A stretch of 64,000 nucleotides of DNA from Marifrigoribacter sp965178585 (GTDB taxonomy: Bacteria > Bacteroidota > Bacteroidia > Flavobacteriales > Flavobacteriaceae), in contig OZ238267.1 in NCBI GenBank assembly GCA_965178585.1, positions 2,976,001-3,040,000 of the forward strand, read 5' to 3'. Of the stretch, positions 35,715 through 44,400 are shown one piece after another. The notes under the pieces are model-generated. The model was not told where the DNA came from. It did not search any database and saw nothing but the letters and a program-made list of their open reading frames with translations. Numbering within the stretch: position 1 is the stretch's first letter; each line of letters opens with the position of its first letter. A program made the position numbers and the translations under genes.

Positions 35715-36869
35715 TTATTGATTATTGGATTCTTCAAAAACATACTCGGTAACAATTGGTATGACCTCCATATCTTGTTTTGCCTTTTGTAACCCTTCTA
35801 AAATAATTTGATCACCACTTTTTATCCCGCTTTTTATAATGATGTAACCAGGAATTTTTTCACCAATCTCCACTTGAACGGCTTCTACCTTATTTTCTTT
35901 ATTAACAACTAAAACAGAATACTGTCCTTGAAGTTCATTTAAACATTTTTGAGGAACTATTATAGCATCATCGACATCCAATACTTTAATTTTTACTCTT
36001 GCAAATTGTCCGGGTCGAATTATTCTGTTTGGATTAGGAAAAGTTGCTTGAACTAATATGGTTCCAGTAGAAGTATCAATATTTCTATCAATAAAATCCA
36101 CTTCTCCTTTTTGATCAAATAAAGATCCATCAGATAATATCAATTCTATTTCAACTTTGTTATTTCTTGATTCTCTTAAAGTATCGTTTTTAATTTTTTG
36201 AAATTCCCTAGCAATACGTAAATATTCATTTTCAGATAAAAAGAATTGTACTCTTATTGTGCTAATATCCGAAACCGTATTTAAAATAACTGGATTGGGG
36301 TCTTTACCAACAAACTCACCTTCACGCGCTAAAGTTCTTCCAATCACACCATCAATTGGTGATAATATTCTAGTATAACTAAGATTAATTTCTGCTAAAT
36401 TTAAATCTGCATTAGCAGCTTTTAAAGAAGATAAAGAAGCGTCTCTTTGAGCTTGAGCCATATCCAATTCTCTCATACTTACTGCATCCATTTCAGCAAG
36501 TGGTTTTACTCTTTTTAAATCACTTTCTGTTTGAATTACTACTGTATTTGCTTGTGCTACCATACTTTGTTTTGCCACAACAGCCTCTTTAAAAGGATCA
36601 GGGTCTATTACATATAACAAGTCTCCTTTTTTAATAGAAGATCCTTCTTTAAAATGAATCTCTTCCAAATAGCCTTCAACCCTTGCTCTAATGGGAATAT
36701 CTTTTTCTCCATAAACCTGCCCAACAAAAACTTCATAGATTGGAACTGTTTTAGAAACAACTTTATAAACAGATATGTTTTGCGGAGGTAATGTTTTGAT
36801 TTCTTTATCCTTACACGAAGTAATTATAATAGTTAAAAACAATACAATTAGAATAGATTTAAGCTTCAT
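35715..36869 (-). CDS. RND efflux periplasmic adaptor subunit
   Basis: A 384-residue membrane-fusion protein with lipobox TSCKDKE (Cys near residue 19). It holds the biotinyl-lipoyl-like half-motifs (RARVEGYLEEIHFKEGSSIKK and YTRILSPIDGVIGRTLAREGE), an alpha-hairpin between them, and a beta-barrel/membrane-proximal domain (VDFIDRNIDTSTGTILVQATFPN, RPGQFARVKI). It is the first gene of the adaptor-pump-channel operon. No regulator gene is adjacent. Confidence 0.94.
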   Translation of the reverse strand: MKLKSILIVLFLTIIITSCKDKEIKTLPPQNISVYKVVSKTVPIYEVFVGQVYGEKDIPIRARVEGYLEEIHFKEGSSIKKGDLLYVIDPDPFKEAVVAKQSMVAQANTVVIQTESDLKRVKPLAEMDAVSMRELDMAQAQRDASLSSLKAANADLNLAEINLSYTRILSPIDGVIGRTLAREGEFVGKDPNPVILNTVSDISTIRVQFFLSENEYLRIAREFQKIKNDTLRESRNNKVEIELILSDGSLFDQKGEVDFIDRNIDTSTGTILVQATFPNPNRIIRPGQFARVKIKVLDVDDAIIVPQKCLNELQGQYSVLVVNKENKVEAVQVEIGEKIPGYIIIKSGIKSGDQIILEGLQKAKQDMEVIPIVTEYVFEESNNQ

Positions 36870-36901
36870 TTGATTATAAAATAAGGATTGCTAGTAATTA
36901 G

Positions 36902-36930
36902 TAAAAATAGAGAAATATTATTAAAAACAA
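36902..36930 (-). promoter_or_regulatory. Possible promoter of the RND operon
   Basis: On the minus strand TTG (36930-36928), 18 nt, TATTTTTA (36909-36902); the last base of the -7 differs from consensus. It lies 32 nt upstream of the adaptor ATG. Confidence 0.4.
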
Positions 36931-36972
36931 TGTTTTTTTAATTTATACTACTTTAGCAAAAAAAACAAACAA

Positions 36973-38403
36973 ATGAAAAAGACTATACTTCTATTATTAT
37001 TATCATCAATAATAACATTAAATGCTCAAACTCCTTGCGAAAATGGAATGGCTGGAGATTACCCTTGTAATGGTTACGACCTACAAGTATTTATTCCTTG
37101 TACCGATTTTGGTGCTGATAACGCTAATGACTCTTGGGGTTGGACCGATCCATCTGACGGTACTGAATATGCATTAGTAGGGCTAGACAACGGGACAGCT
37201 TTCCTTGATATTTCGGATCCTGTAAACCCTATTTATTTAGGAAAACTACCAACTCATACGAGCCCAAGTTTATGGAGAGATGTTAAAGTTTATAACAATT
37301 ATGCCTTTGTAGTTAGTGAAGCTGGCGGTCATGGAATGCAGGTTTTTGACTTGACTCGTTTAAGAAATGTTACTAATCCACCAGAAATTTTTACAGAAGA
37401 TGCGCATTATGATGGCTTTGGAAGCGCACATAATGTTGTAATAAATGAAGAAACTGGATATGCTTATGGAGTTGGTGCTAATTCATATAATGGAGGGCCC
37501 CATTTTGTAAATATTCAAGACCCTTTAAATCCAATAGGAGAAGGTGGTTTTGGAGGAAGTGGATACACTCACGATGCTCAAGTAGTAATTTATGATGGTC
37601 CAGATACAGATTATACTGGAAAAGAAATTTATGTTGGATCAAACGAAAGTCACATTGCAATTGTAGATGTAACAGACAAATCTAATCCTCAATTAATTTC
37701 TACAGCTACGTATTCTAACACTTCATATACGCATCAAGGATGGTTTACGGAAGACTTAAACTATTTTTTTATGGGTGATGAAATTGACGAATTAGATTTT
37801 GGTTTTAACACTAGAATTGTGGTTTTTGACTTTTCAGATTTAGACGACCCGCAAATTCATTATGAATATAGTGGTCCTACTTTAGCAACAGATCATAATG
37901 TTTATGTAGTTGGAGACAACTTATATTTAGCAAATTATAAAGCAGGGATGCGTGTTTTAGATATTTCAGATATTTCAAATGGAAACATGACAGAAACTGG
38001 TTATTTTGATATTTTCACAGAGGGAAATTCTGCTGGTTATGATGGTGCATGGAATGTTTACCCTTATTTTGCTAGTGGAATTTTAATGATATCAAGCTTA
38101 AAATATAGTAGTCAAAATTATACTCCTGGGTTTTATTTGGTTAAATCTTCTAATCTTTCAGTAAATGAAAATTCATTATCTGATTTTAATTTATTCCCAA
38201 ATCCTAGTACCAACTATGTTGAAATAAGCTCACCTGAAACACCAATATCTGAAATTCAGGTTTTTGATTTAGGAGGGAAACTTATTTTATCAAATAATTA
38301 CGATTCAAAAATTGAAGTTAATTTAAATATTACTAGTTTGACTAATGGAATTTACCTGTTGAAAATCAACAATCAATTTACAAAGAAGTTGATAAAAAAT
38401 TAA
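36973..38403 (+). CDS. Choice-of-anchor B family protein with T9SS sorting domain (paralogue 1)
   Basis: A 476-residue secreted protein. The signal peptide ends near residue 18 (ITLNAQ), and the mature N-terminus has two Cys (TPCENGMAGDYPCNGYDL). The body (about 45-385) is the choice-of-anchor B domain with LVIVD-type propeller repeats (FLDISDPVNPIYLGKLPTHT, VFDLTRLRNVTNPP, IVDVTDKSNPQLI, VLDISDIS). Conserved His occur in GSAHN, YTHDAQ, YTHQGW and ATDHN. The last ~80 residues are a T9SS type A sorting domain (FNLFPNPSTN ... LTNGIYLLKI ... KKLIKN). It is first of four tandem paralogues. 'Choice-of-anchor' names proteins found with various surface-anchoring signals; the activity is not known. 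Confidence 0.9.
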   Translation: MKKTILLLLLSSIITLNAQTPCENGMAGDYPCNGYDLQVFIPCTDFGADNANDSWGWTDPSDGTEYALVGLDNGTAFLDISDPVNPIYLGKLPTHTSPSLWRDVKVYNNYAFVVSEAGGHGMQVFDLTRLRNVTNPPEIFTEDAHYDGFGSAHNVVINEETGYAYGVGANSYNGGPHFVNIQDPLNPIGEGGFGGSGYTHDAQVVIYDGPDTDYTGKEIYVGSNESHIAIVDVTDKSNPQLISTATYSNTSYTHQGWFTEDLNYFFMGDEIDELDFGFNTRIVVFDFSDLDDPQIHYEYSGPTLATDHNVYVVGDNLYLANYKAGMRVLDISDISNGNMTETGYFDIFTEGNSAGYDGAWNVYPYFASGILMISSLKYSSQNYTPGFYLVKSSNLSVNENSLSDFNLFPNPSTNYVEISSPETPISEIQVFDLGGKLILSNNYDSKIEVNLNITSLTNGIYLLKINNQFTKKLIKN

Positions 38404-38414
38404 TTATTCTACAG

Positions 38415-38440
38415 CACCAATATACCTACTATTGGTGTTT
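38415..38440 (+). terminator. Intrinsic terminator after paralogue 1
   Basis: Stem CACCAATA (38415-38422) and TATTGGTG (38430-38437) with a 7-nt loop, followed by TTT and a T-rich stretch, between paralogues 1 and 2. Confidence 0.65.
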
Positions 38441-38454
38441 TAAATTTTTATATT

Positions 38455-41334
38455 ATGAAAAAAGTATTGCCCCTCTTTTTCTTATTATCTAGTTTAAGTA
38501 TTGTTGCCCAAACACCTTGTATTAATGGAATGGCTGGTTCTTATCCTTGTAACGGGTATGATTTGCAGTCATTTATTCCTTTTTCTACATTTAATGCCTC
38601 TTCAGGAAATGATTCTTGGGGATGGACAGATCCACAAGATGGTAAAGAATACGCATTAATGGGATTAAATAACGGAACTGTTTTTATAGATATTTCAGAT
38701 CCAATAAATCCAGTTTATTTAGGAAAATTACCTACTCATACTTCTTCAACAACCTGGAGAGATGTAAAGGTTTACAATAATTATGCTTTTATAGTTAGTG
38801 AAGCTGGAGGTCATGGTATGCAAGTTTTTGACTTAACCCGTTTAAGAAACGTTTCTAACCCTCCTGAAACTTTTACAGAAGATGCACATTATGCTGGATT
38901 TGGAAGTGCTCATAACATTATCATTAATGAAGAAACAGGTTTTGCCTACGGGGTTGGAACTAACTCGTATGGTGGTGGAGCTCATTTTATAAATATTCAA
39001 GACCCATTAAATCCTGTAGGTGCAGGAGGCTATGCAGGGAGTGGTTATACTCATGATGCTCAAGTATTAATCTATAACGGGCCCGATACAGATTATACTG
39101 GAAGGGAAATATATATTGGAGCAAATGAAGATCATGTGGCAATTGTAGATGTTACCGATAAAGCAAATCCTCAATTAATAGCATCTCCAACTTATACAAA
39201 TGATGCATACACACATCAGGGATGGTTTACAGAAGATCTAAACTATTTTATACTTGGAGATGAATTGGATGAGCAAAATTTTGGTTTTAATACAAAGACC
39301 ATAGTTTTTGATTTTACAGATTTAGACAATCCACAATTCGATTTTGACCATTATGGAACGACAACCGCTATCGATCATAATGGTTATACAAAAACAAATA
39401 AATATTATCTAGCTAATTATACAGCAGGAATGCGGGTTTTAGATATTAGCGATATTCAAAATCAGAATATGAGTGAATATGGTTATTTTGATACGTATCC
39501 TTCTAATAATTCAGCAAATTTTGCAGGAGCTTGGAACGTTTATCCTTATTTTGGAAGTGGTAATATCATAATTTCAAATTATTCTGGAGGGGGTTTCTTT
39601 TTAGTTAAATCATCTGCTGTAGAAACCACTAATCCTGTAGCTGTATGTCAAAACATTTCCTTAGAATTAGATGAAAACGGACAAGCAACTCTATCTGCTT
39701 TTGACTTAGATGGAGGTTCAAGTGATAACAGTGGTTTTTTTACATTAAGTGTAAATCAAAATAGTTTTGATTGCTCAAATTTAGGTCAAAACAATATAAC
39801 ATTAACCGTTACCGACCCTTCAAACAATATAGATACCTGTGTTGCAGTAGTAACTGTTGTTGACTCAATAAATCCAAATGCAATGGGTCAGAATACTACC
39901 GGAGATCTTTTTGGAACAGGAAGTGTTACAATTTCAGTAAATGAAGTTAACAATAACAGTACAGATAATTGTAGTGTTGATAGTATGACTTTAATACCCG
40001 ATACTTTCACAAGTACGGGAACTTTTAATGCAACCTTAGAAATTTATGATGTTTCTGGCAATAGCGATACTACAATTGTTTCTATTACCATAATAGACTC
40101 AGGGGATTCGACGAATCCTATAGCAAATTGTCAAAACATTACAGTTCAATTAGATGCTAATGGTGATATTGTAATTAACGGAAACGATATAGATAATGGA
40201 TCTTCTGATAATGTTGGAATTGTTTCTTATGAAGCTAATCCAAATTCTTTTACTTGTAATGAATTGGGTGAAAACACCGTTACATTAACCATATTCGATG
40301 CAGCTGGAAATTTAGATACTTGTACAGCAATTGTAACTATTGAAGATGATATCAATCCAACAATTATCGGACAAAACGTAACAGCAAATTTAGATGGAAA
40401 CCCTTCTGTAACCGTATTGGCTTCAACCGTTGATAACGGAAGTTTTGACAATTGTTCTATTGATAATTTAACACTAACACCAGATACATTTACTGCCATT
40501 GGAACTTATAATGTTGTTTTAGAAGGAACAGATTCATCTGGTAATACAAACGATACTACAGTCGAAATTACGATTATTGACACGGTAGACAATGAAAACC
40601 CTATAGCGGTTTGTCAAGATATTACAGCAGAATTAGATGAAAATGGTGAAGTAACAGTTTCTCCAAACGATGTAGATGGCGGTTCAAGTGATAATAGCGG
40701 AAGTTTTACATTAAGTTTAGATATAACTAATTTTGATTGTTATAATATTGGGGAAAACAATGTTACCTTAACAGTAACTGATCCTTCTGGTAATACTGAC
40801 ACTTGCATTACCATCATTACTATTGAAGATAATATAGCGCCCATTTTAGTATGCCCAGATGATCAATATATAGAAGCTGGCCCAGATGGTACAGTTACAT
40901 TACCTGATTATGTGTTAAATAATGATGTAACTGCAACAGATAATTGTACTGAGAATCTTATGATAATTCAAGACCCTGTAACTGGAACAATTTTTGGAGT
41001 TGGAAATCATATAATTTCCTTTACAACAACAGACGAGTCAGGCAATGAAGATACTTGTTCATTTGAACTTCAAGTACCTATTTTTGGAATTAATGACAAT
41101 CATTTTTTCAAAGGACTAAGTATTTACCCAAACCCTTCCTCAAATAAAATTACCGTTGATTCAAAAACAGAATTATTAGAATCTATTCAAATTTTTGACA
41201 TTAGCGGAAAACAAATCCTACATTTCAATAATATTTCTTCATATGAAAAATTAATAGACATCTCTATTTTATCGAATGGAGTTTATTTCTTGAACATCAA
41301 TAATACAGTCACTAAAAAATTGATTAAGAATTAA
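38455..41334 (+). CDS. Choice-of-anchor B protein with HYR-like repeats and T9SS sorting domain (paralogue 2)
   Basis: A 959-residue secreted protein. Residues 1-390 match paralogue 1 closely (signal peptide, TPCINGMAGSYPCNGYDLQ, then the choice-of-anchor B propeller). Unlike its neighbours it then has six consecutive HYR/Ig-like domains (about 393-875). Units 1, 3 and 5 share a 'NP-A-CQ-I-LD-NG' start, units 2 and 4 share a 'GQN-T' start, and unit 6 starts APILVCPDDQ. The end is a T9SS type A sorting domain (LSIYPNPSSNK ... KKLIKN). HYR domains act in cell adhesion in other proteins. The repeats probably extend the propeller from the surface. Whether the region was gained here or lost in the other copies cannot be decided from one genome. 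Confidence 0.9.
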   Translation: MKKVLPLFFLLSSLSIVAQTPCINGMAGSYPCNGYDLQSFIPFSTFNASSGNDSWGWTDPQDGKEYALMGLNNGTVFIDISDPINPVYLGKLPTHTSSTTWRDVKVYNNYAFIVSEAGGHGMQVFDLTRLRNVSNPPETFTEDAHYAGFGSAHNIIINEETGFAYGVGTNSYGGGAHFINIQDPLNPVGAGGYAGSGYTHDAQVLIYNGPDTDYTGREIYIGANEDHVAIVDVTDKANPQLIASPTYTNDAYTHQGWFTEDLNYFILGDELDEQNFGFNTKTIVFDFTDLDNPQFDFDHYGTTTAIDHNGYTKTNKYYLANYTAGMRVLDISDIQNQNMSEYGYFDTYPSNNSANFAGAWNVYPYFGSGNIIISNYSGGGFFLVKSSAVETTNPVAVCQNISLELDENGQATLSAFDLDGGSSDNSGFFTLSVNQNSFDCSNLGQNNITLTVTDPSNNIDTCVAVVTVVDSINPNAMGQNTTGDLFGTGSVTISVNEVNNNSTDNCSVDSMTLIPDTFTSTGTFNATLEIYDVSGNSDTTIVSITIIDSGDSTNPIANCQNITVQLDANGDIVINGNDIDNGSSDNVGIVSYEANPNSFTCNELGENTVTLTIFDAAGNLDTCTAIVTIEDDINPTIIGQNVTANLDGNPSVTVLASTVDNGSFDNCSIDNLTLTPDTFTAIGTYNVVLEGTDSSGNTNDTTVEITIIDTVDNENPIAVCQDITAELDENGEVTVSPNDVDGGSSDNSGSFTLSLDITNFDCYNIGENNVTLTVTDPSGNTDTCITIITIEDNIAPILVCPDDQYIEAGPDGTVTLPDYVLNNDVTATDNCTENLMIIQDPVTGTIFGVGNHIISFTTTDESGNEDTCSFELQVPIFGINDNHFFKGLSIYPNPSSNKITVDSKTELLESIQIFDISGKQILHFNNISSYEKLIDISILSNGVYFLNINNTVTKKLIKN

Positions 41335-41363
41335 CTAATTCCTTCTAAAAAAAATTCATGTAT

Positions 41364-41409
41364 GTTTGGCTAAAATTTATTTATGAAAATTTTAGCCAAA
41401 CTTTTTTTT
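41364..41409 (+). terminator. Terminator-shaped hairpin spanning the start codon of paralogue 3
   Basis: A perfect 15-bp stem, GTTTGGCTAAAATTT (41364-41378) with its complement (41387-41401), an 8-nt loop that contains the ATG at 41383-41385, and then eight Ts (41402-41409). It can terminate transcripts of paralogue 2 and, if transcribed through, would hide the start of paralogue 3. Confidence 0.85.
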
Positions 41410-42792
41410 ATCCTTTTCTTTTCAAATATCTTAATTGCACAAATTCCTTGTGAAAATGGAATGGCTGGTAATTATCCTTGTAATGGTTACGATTTACTAT
41501 CCTTCATTTCTTTAACCGAAATGGATGGAATACGAGGAAATGATTCTTGGGGTTGGACCGATCCTCAAGATGGAAAAGAATATGCTATTATGGGATTAAA
41601 AAACGGGACTGCATTTATAGATATTTCAGACCCTATCAACCCAATTTATTTAGGAAAACTTCCAACTCATACAGGAGAAAGTATATGGAGAGATATAAAG
41701 GTTTATCAAAATCACGCTTTTATAGTTAGTGAAGCTACAGATCATGGGATGCAAGTTTTTGATTTAACAAGATTGAGAAATGTACCCAATCCACCAGAAA
41801 CTTTTACAGAAGACACTCATTACGATGGATTTGGAAGCTCTCACAATATTGCAATTAACGAAGATACTGGATATGCTTATAGTGTTGGTGATAATACTTA
41901 TTCTGGCGGAGCTCATTTCATAGATATTTCAGACCCTATCAATCCTGTTGCGGCTGGAGGCTATTCTGGTGATGGTTATACACACGATGCTCATATTGTT
42001 ATTTACAATGGTCCCGATACCGATTATACGGGTAGAGAAATATATGTCGGCAGTAATGAGGACAGAGTGGTTATTGTAGATGTTACTGATAAAAATAACC
42101 CTCAACACATTGCAGACGTATCCTACCCTAATTTTTCTTATACCCATCAAGGTTGGATAACCGATGATTTTAAGTATTACATTTTAGGTGATGAAGCTGA
42201 TGAAATAGACTTTGGTTTCAACACAAAAACCATCATTTTAGATATTACAGATTTAGACAATCCAACACATTCATTTGATTATAATGGCCCAACTTTAGCT
42301 ACGGATCATAATGGATATGTAAAAGGCAACACGTTCTATTTAGCTAACAATGCTGCTGGATTAAGAGTCATAGATATTTCAGATATAGATAATGGAACAA
42401 TGACTGAAATTGGATATTTTGACAGTCACCCCCTAAATGATTTCGCTGGATATGAAGGCATCTGGAGTACTTATCCCTATTTTGAAAGTGGTAATATTGT
42501 AATTAGCGATAGAGAAGGTTTTTTTGTTGTTAGGCCTTCAATACTTTCCATAGAAAATAATGTAACTTCTAATTTTAAAATATACCCTAATCCTGCAAAA
42601 AATTATTTAGAAATTAATTCTTTACTTGCGCCAATAAATGAAGTGAAAATTTATGACTTAAATGGTAAATTATTGTTTTCTAATAGGTATAATTCAGTAA
42701 TAGACATTAACATAAATACTTCTAACTTCTCTAATGGTGTTTATATTTTAAAAATAAATAATCAGTTTGCAACAAAATTTATTAGACAATAA
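41383..42792 (+). CDS. Choice-of-anchor B family protein with T9SS sorting domain (paralogue 3)
   Basis: A 469-residue secreted protein, third of four tandem paralogues. The signal peptide starts MKILAKLFFILFF and ends near LIAQ. IPCENGMAGNYPCNGYDLL follows, then the choice-of-anchor B propeller (NDSWGWTDP, FIDISDPINPIYLGK, VFDLTRLRNVPNPP, YTHQGW, ATDHNGY). The T9SS tail is FKIYPNPAKN ... FSNGVYILKI ... TKFIRQ, slightly different from the KKLIKN ends of copies 1 and 2. The first six codons are the descending arm of a terminator-like hairpin with its T-tract, so transcription or translation of this copy may be limited. No alternative start gives a signal peptide. Confidence 0.88.
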   Translation: MKILAKLFFILFFSNILIAQIPCENGMAGNYPCNGYDLLSFISLTEMDGIRGNDSWGWTDPQDGKEYAIMGLKNGTAFIDISDPINPIYLGKLPTHTGESIWRDIKVYQNHAFIVSEATDHGMQVFDLTRLRNVPNPPETFTEDTHYDGFGSSHNIAINEDTGYAYSVGDNTYSGGAHFIDISDPINPVAAGGYSGDGYTHDAHIVIYNGPDTDYTGREIYVGSNEDRVVIVDVTDKNNPQHIADVSYPNFSYTHQGWITDDFKYYILGDEADEIDFGFNTKTIILDITDLDNPTHSFDYNGPTLATDHNGYVKGNTFYLANNAAGLRVIDISDIDNGTMTEIGYFDSHPLNDFAGYEGIWSTYPYFESGNIVISDREGFFVVRPSILSIENNVTSNFKIYPNPAKNYLEINSLLAPINEVKIYDLNGKLLFSNRYNSVIDININTSNFSNGVYILKINNQFATKFIRQ

Positions 42793-42882
42793 TTTTAAAT
42801 TATATTAATTAATTCATCAATTACATTGATAATAATTATGTTTATTAACTGTTAAAATTTATATATAGCAATATAATATCCC

Positions 42883-42890
42883 TATTTTTG
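42883..42890 (+). promoter_or_regulatory. -7 element of paralogue 4
   Basis: TATTTTTG matches TAnnTTTG exactly, 25 nt before the ATG at 42916. About 21 nt upstream is TTTA, one base from the TTTG -33 element. Copy 4 thus seems to have its own promoter. Confidence 0.5.
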
Positions 42891-42915
42891 AGAGCTATTT
42901 AATATAAAAAACCTT

Positions 42916-44328
42916 ATGAAAAAGAAAATTTTACCTTTATTAGCGTTCTTTGTGACGCTTTTTACTTTTGCTCAAACTCCATGTGAATTTGGATATGCTG
43001 GCAATTACCCTTGTGATAAATTCGACTTACAATCTCATTTTTCTTTAGCAGAAATGAATGCGAGTGACGGAAATGACTCTTGGGGTTGGACAGATCCTGA
43101 TGACGGAACAGAATATGCATTAGTTGGTTTAGATAACGGAACTGCATTTATTGACATTTCAGACCCAATTAACCCTATTTATTTAGGTAAATTACCGACT
43201 CATACTAGCTCTTCTATTTGGAGAGACGTTAAGGTTTATCAGAATCACGCATTTATTGTTAGTGAAGCTGGAGGTCATGGTATGCAGGTTTTTGATCTAA
43301 CAAGATTAAGAACGGTAGCTTCTCCCCCTGAAACTTTTACAGAAGATGCGCATTATGGTGGATTTGGAAGTTCACATAATATCGTAATTAATGAAGAGAC
43401 CGGGTATGCTTTTAGTGTTGGAGATAATACTTTTGGAGGTGGTGCTCACTTTATAAACATTCAAAACCCTATAAATCCGGTATCTGCAGGTGGTTATGCT
43501 GCAGGAGGATACACTCATGATGCCCAAGTAATTATATATGATGGGCCAGATCAAGATCATATAGGCAAAGAAATATTTTTTGGATCCAATGAAGATCACG
43601 TAGAAATAGTTGATATAACAGATAAAAACAATCCAATCCAAATTTCATCTTTTAATTACCCAACTGTTGGGTACACTCATCAAAACTGGCTAACAGAAGA
43701 TAGAAAATATATGCTGTTAGGTGATGAAGCTGATGAGTTTGATTTTGGATTTAATACTCGTACAGTTGTTTTTGATGTTTCAGATCTTGATAATATTGAT
43801 ATCCATATGGAATATTTTGGAGAAACAAGTTCTGTAGATCATAACGGATATGTATTAGGAGATAAATATTACCTCGCTAATTATTCTTCTGGATTACGAG
43901 TTATTGATATTAGTGATATAGAAAATGGAGTTATGACTCCAGAAGGTTATTTTGATTCGTATCCATCAAACAACAGTGCAAATTATGCTGGTTCTTGGAA
44001 CGTATATCCTTACTTTGAAAGTAAAAATATAGTTATTTCAGGCACCAATGGATTTACTTTAGTAAAAGATAATTCTACTTTAGGAACATCAGATTTTGAA
44101 TCTGAAAACTTCAATTTGTATCCAAACCCAGCAAATAACAAATTAACTGTTAACTCTAAAATTGACCCTATAAATCAAATTGAAATATTTAATGTATTAG
44201 GCCAAAGAGTGATTAATCTTAATTTTTCAAGTACACTTTCTGAAAACATCAATATTTCTAGTTTAAATTCTGGTATGTATTTAGTAAAAATTAACAACCT
44301 TACTACTAAAAGGTTAATTGTAAAATAA
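42916..44328 (+). CDS. Choice-of-anchor B family protein with T9SS sorting domain (paralogue 4)
   Basis: A 470-residue secreted protein, the last tandem paralogue. The signal peptide ends near FTFAQ. The N-terminal motif has changed to TPCEFGYAGNYPCDKFDLQ. The propeller keeps NDSWGWTDP, GTAFIDISDPINPIYLGK, VFDLTRLRTVASPP, the His-bearing GSSHN, YTHDAQ, YTHQNW and VDHNGY, and ends in a T9SS type A tail (FNLYPNPANNK ... NSGMYLVKI ... KRLIVK). It is followed by a hairpin and then the propeller-lipoprotein/MbnP/MauG operon. The function is unknown; secretion to the surface is well supported. Confidence 0.9.
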   Translation: MKKKILPLLAFFVTLFTFAQTPCEFGYAGNYPCDKFDLQSHFSLAEMNASDGNDSWGWTDPDDGTEYALVGLDNGTAFIDISDPINPIYLGKLPTHTSSSIWRDVKVYQNHAFIVSEAGGHGMQVFDLTRLRTVASPPETFTEDAHYGGFGSSHNIVINEETGYAFSVGDNTFGGGAHFINIQNPINPVSAGGYAAGGYTHDAQVIIYDGPDQDHIGKEIFFGSNEDHVEIVDITDKNNPIQISSFNYPTVGYTHQNWLTEDRKYMLLGDEADEFDFGFNTRTVVFDVSDLDNIDIHMEYFGETSSVDHNGYVLGDKYYLANYSSGLRVIDISDIENGVMTPEGYFDSYPSNNSANYAGSWNVYPYFESKNIVISGTNGFTLVKDNSTLGTSDFESENFNLYPNPANNKLTVNSKIDPINQIEIFNVLGQRVINLNFSSTLSENINISSLNSGMYLVKINNLTTKRLIVK

Positions 44329-44348
44329 AACAAATTAATATAAGTTTA

Positions 44349-44381
44349 TAATTAGGCGAAACTAAACCCTTCGCCTAATTA
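44349..44381 (+). terminator. Hairpin after paralogue 4
   Basis: A 12-bp stem, TAATTAGGCGAA (44349-44360) with TTCGCCTAATTA (44370-44381) and a 9-nt loop. It is not followed by a clear T-run, so it may be a terminator or an RNA-stability element. Confidence 0.55.
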
Positions 44382-44400
44382 AATAATAAATTAAATTGAT

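Noticed and set aside
39631..41080. Repeated DNA that could look like a repeat array or CRISPR
   Set aside because: The repeats are in-frame, about 480 bp long, diverged at DNA level and encode HYR-like domains; no short direct repeats with unique spacers.
36973..44328. Tandem paralogues as a mobile element or cassette
   Set aside because: No transposase, integrase, terminal inverted repeats or target-site duplications were seen; unequal crossing-over explains the array better.
44329..44400. Possible methanobactin precursor gene near the MbnP/MbnH pair
   Set aside because: The gap holds only a hairpin and AT-rich DNA with no short frame carrying Cys pairs; the flanks after 47621 are also filled by the channel gene. 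No mbnB/mbnC-type genes are present.
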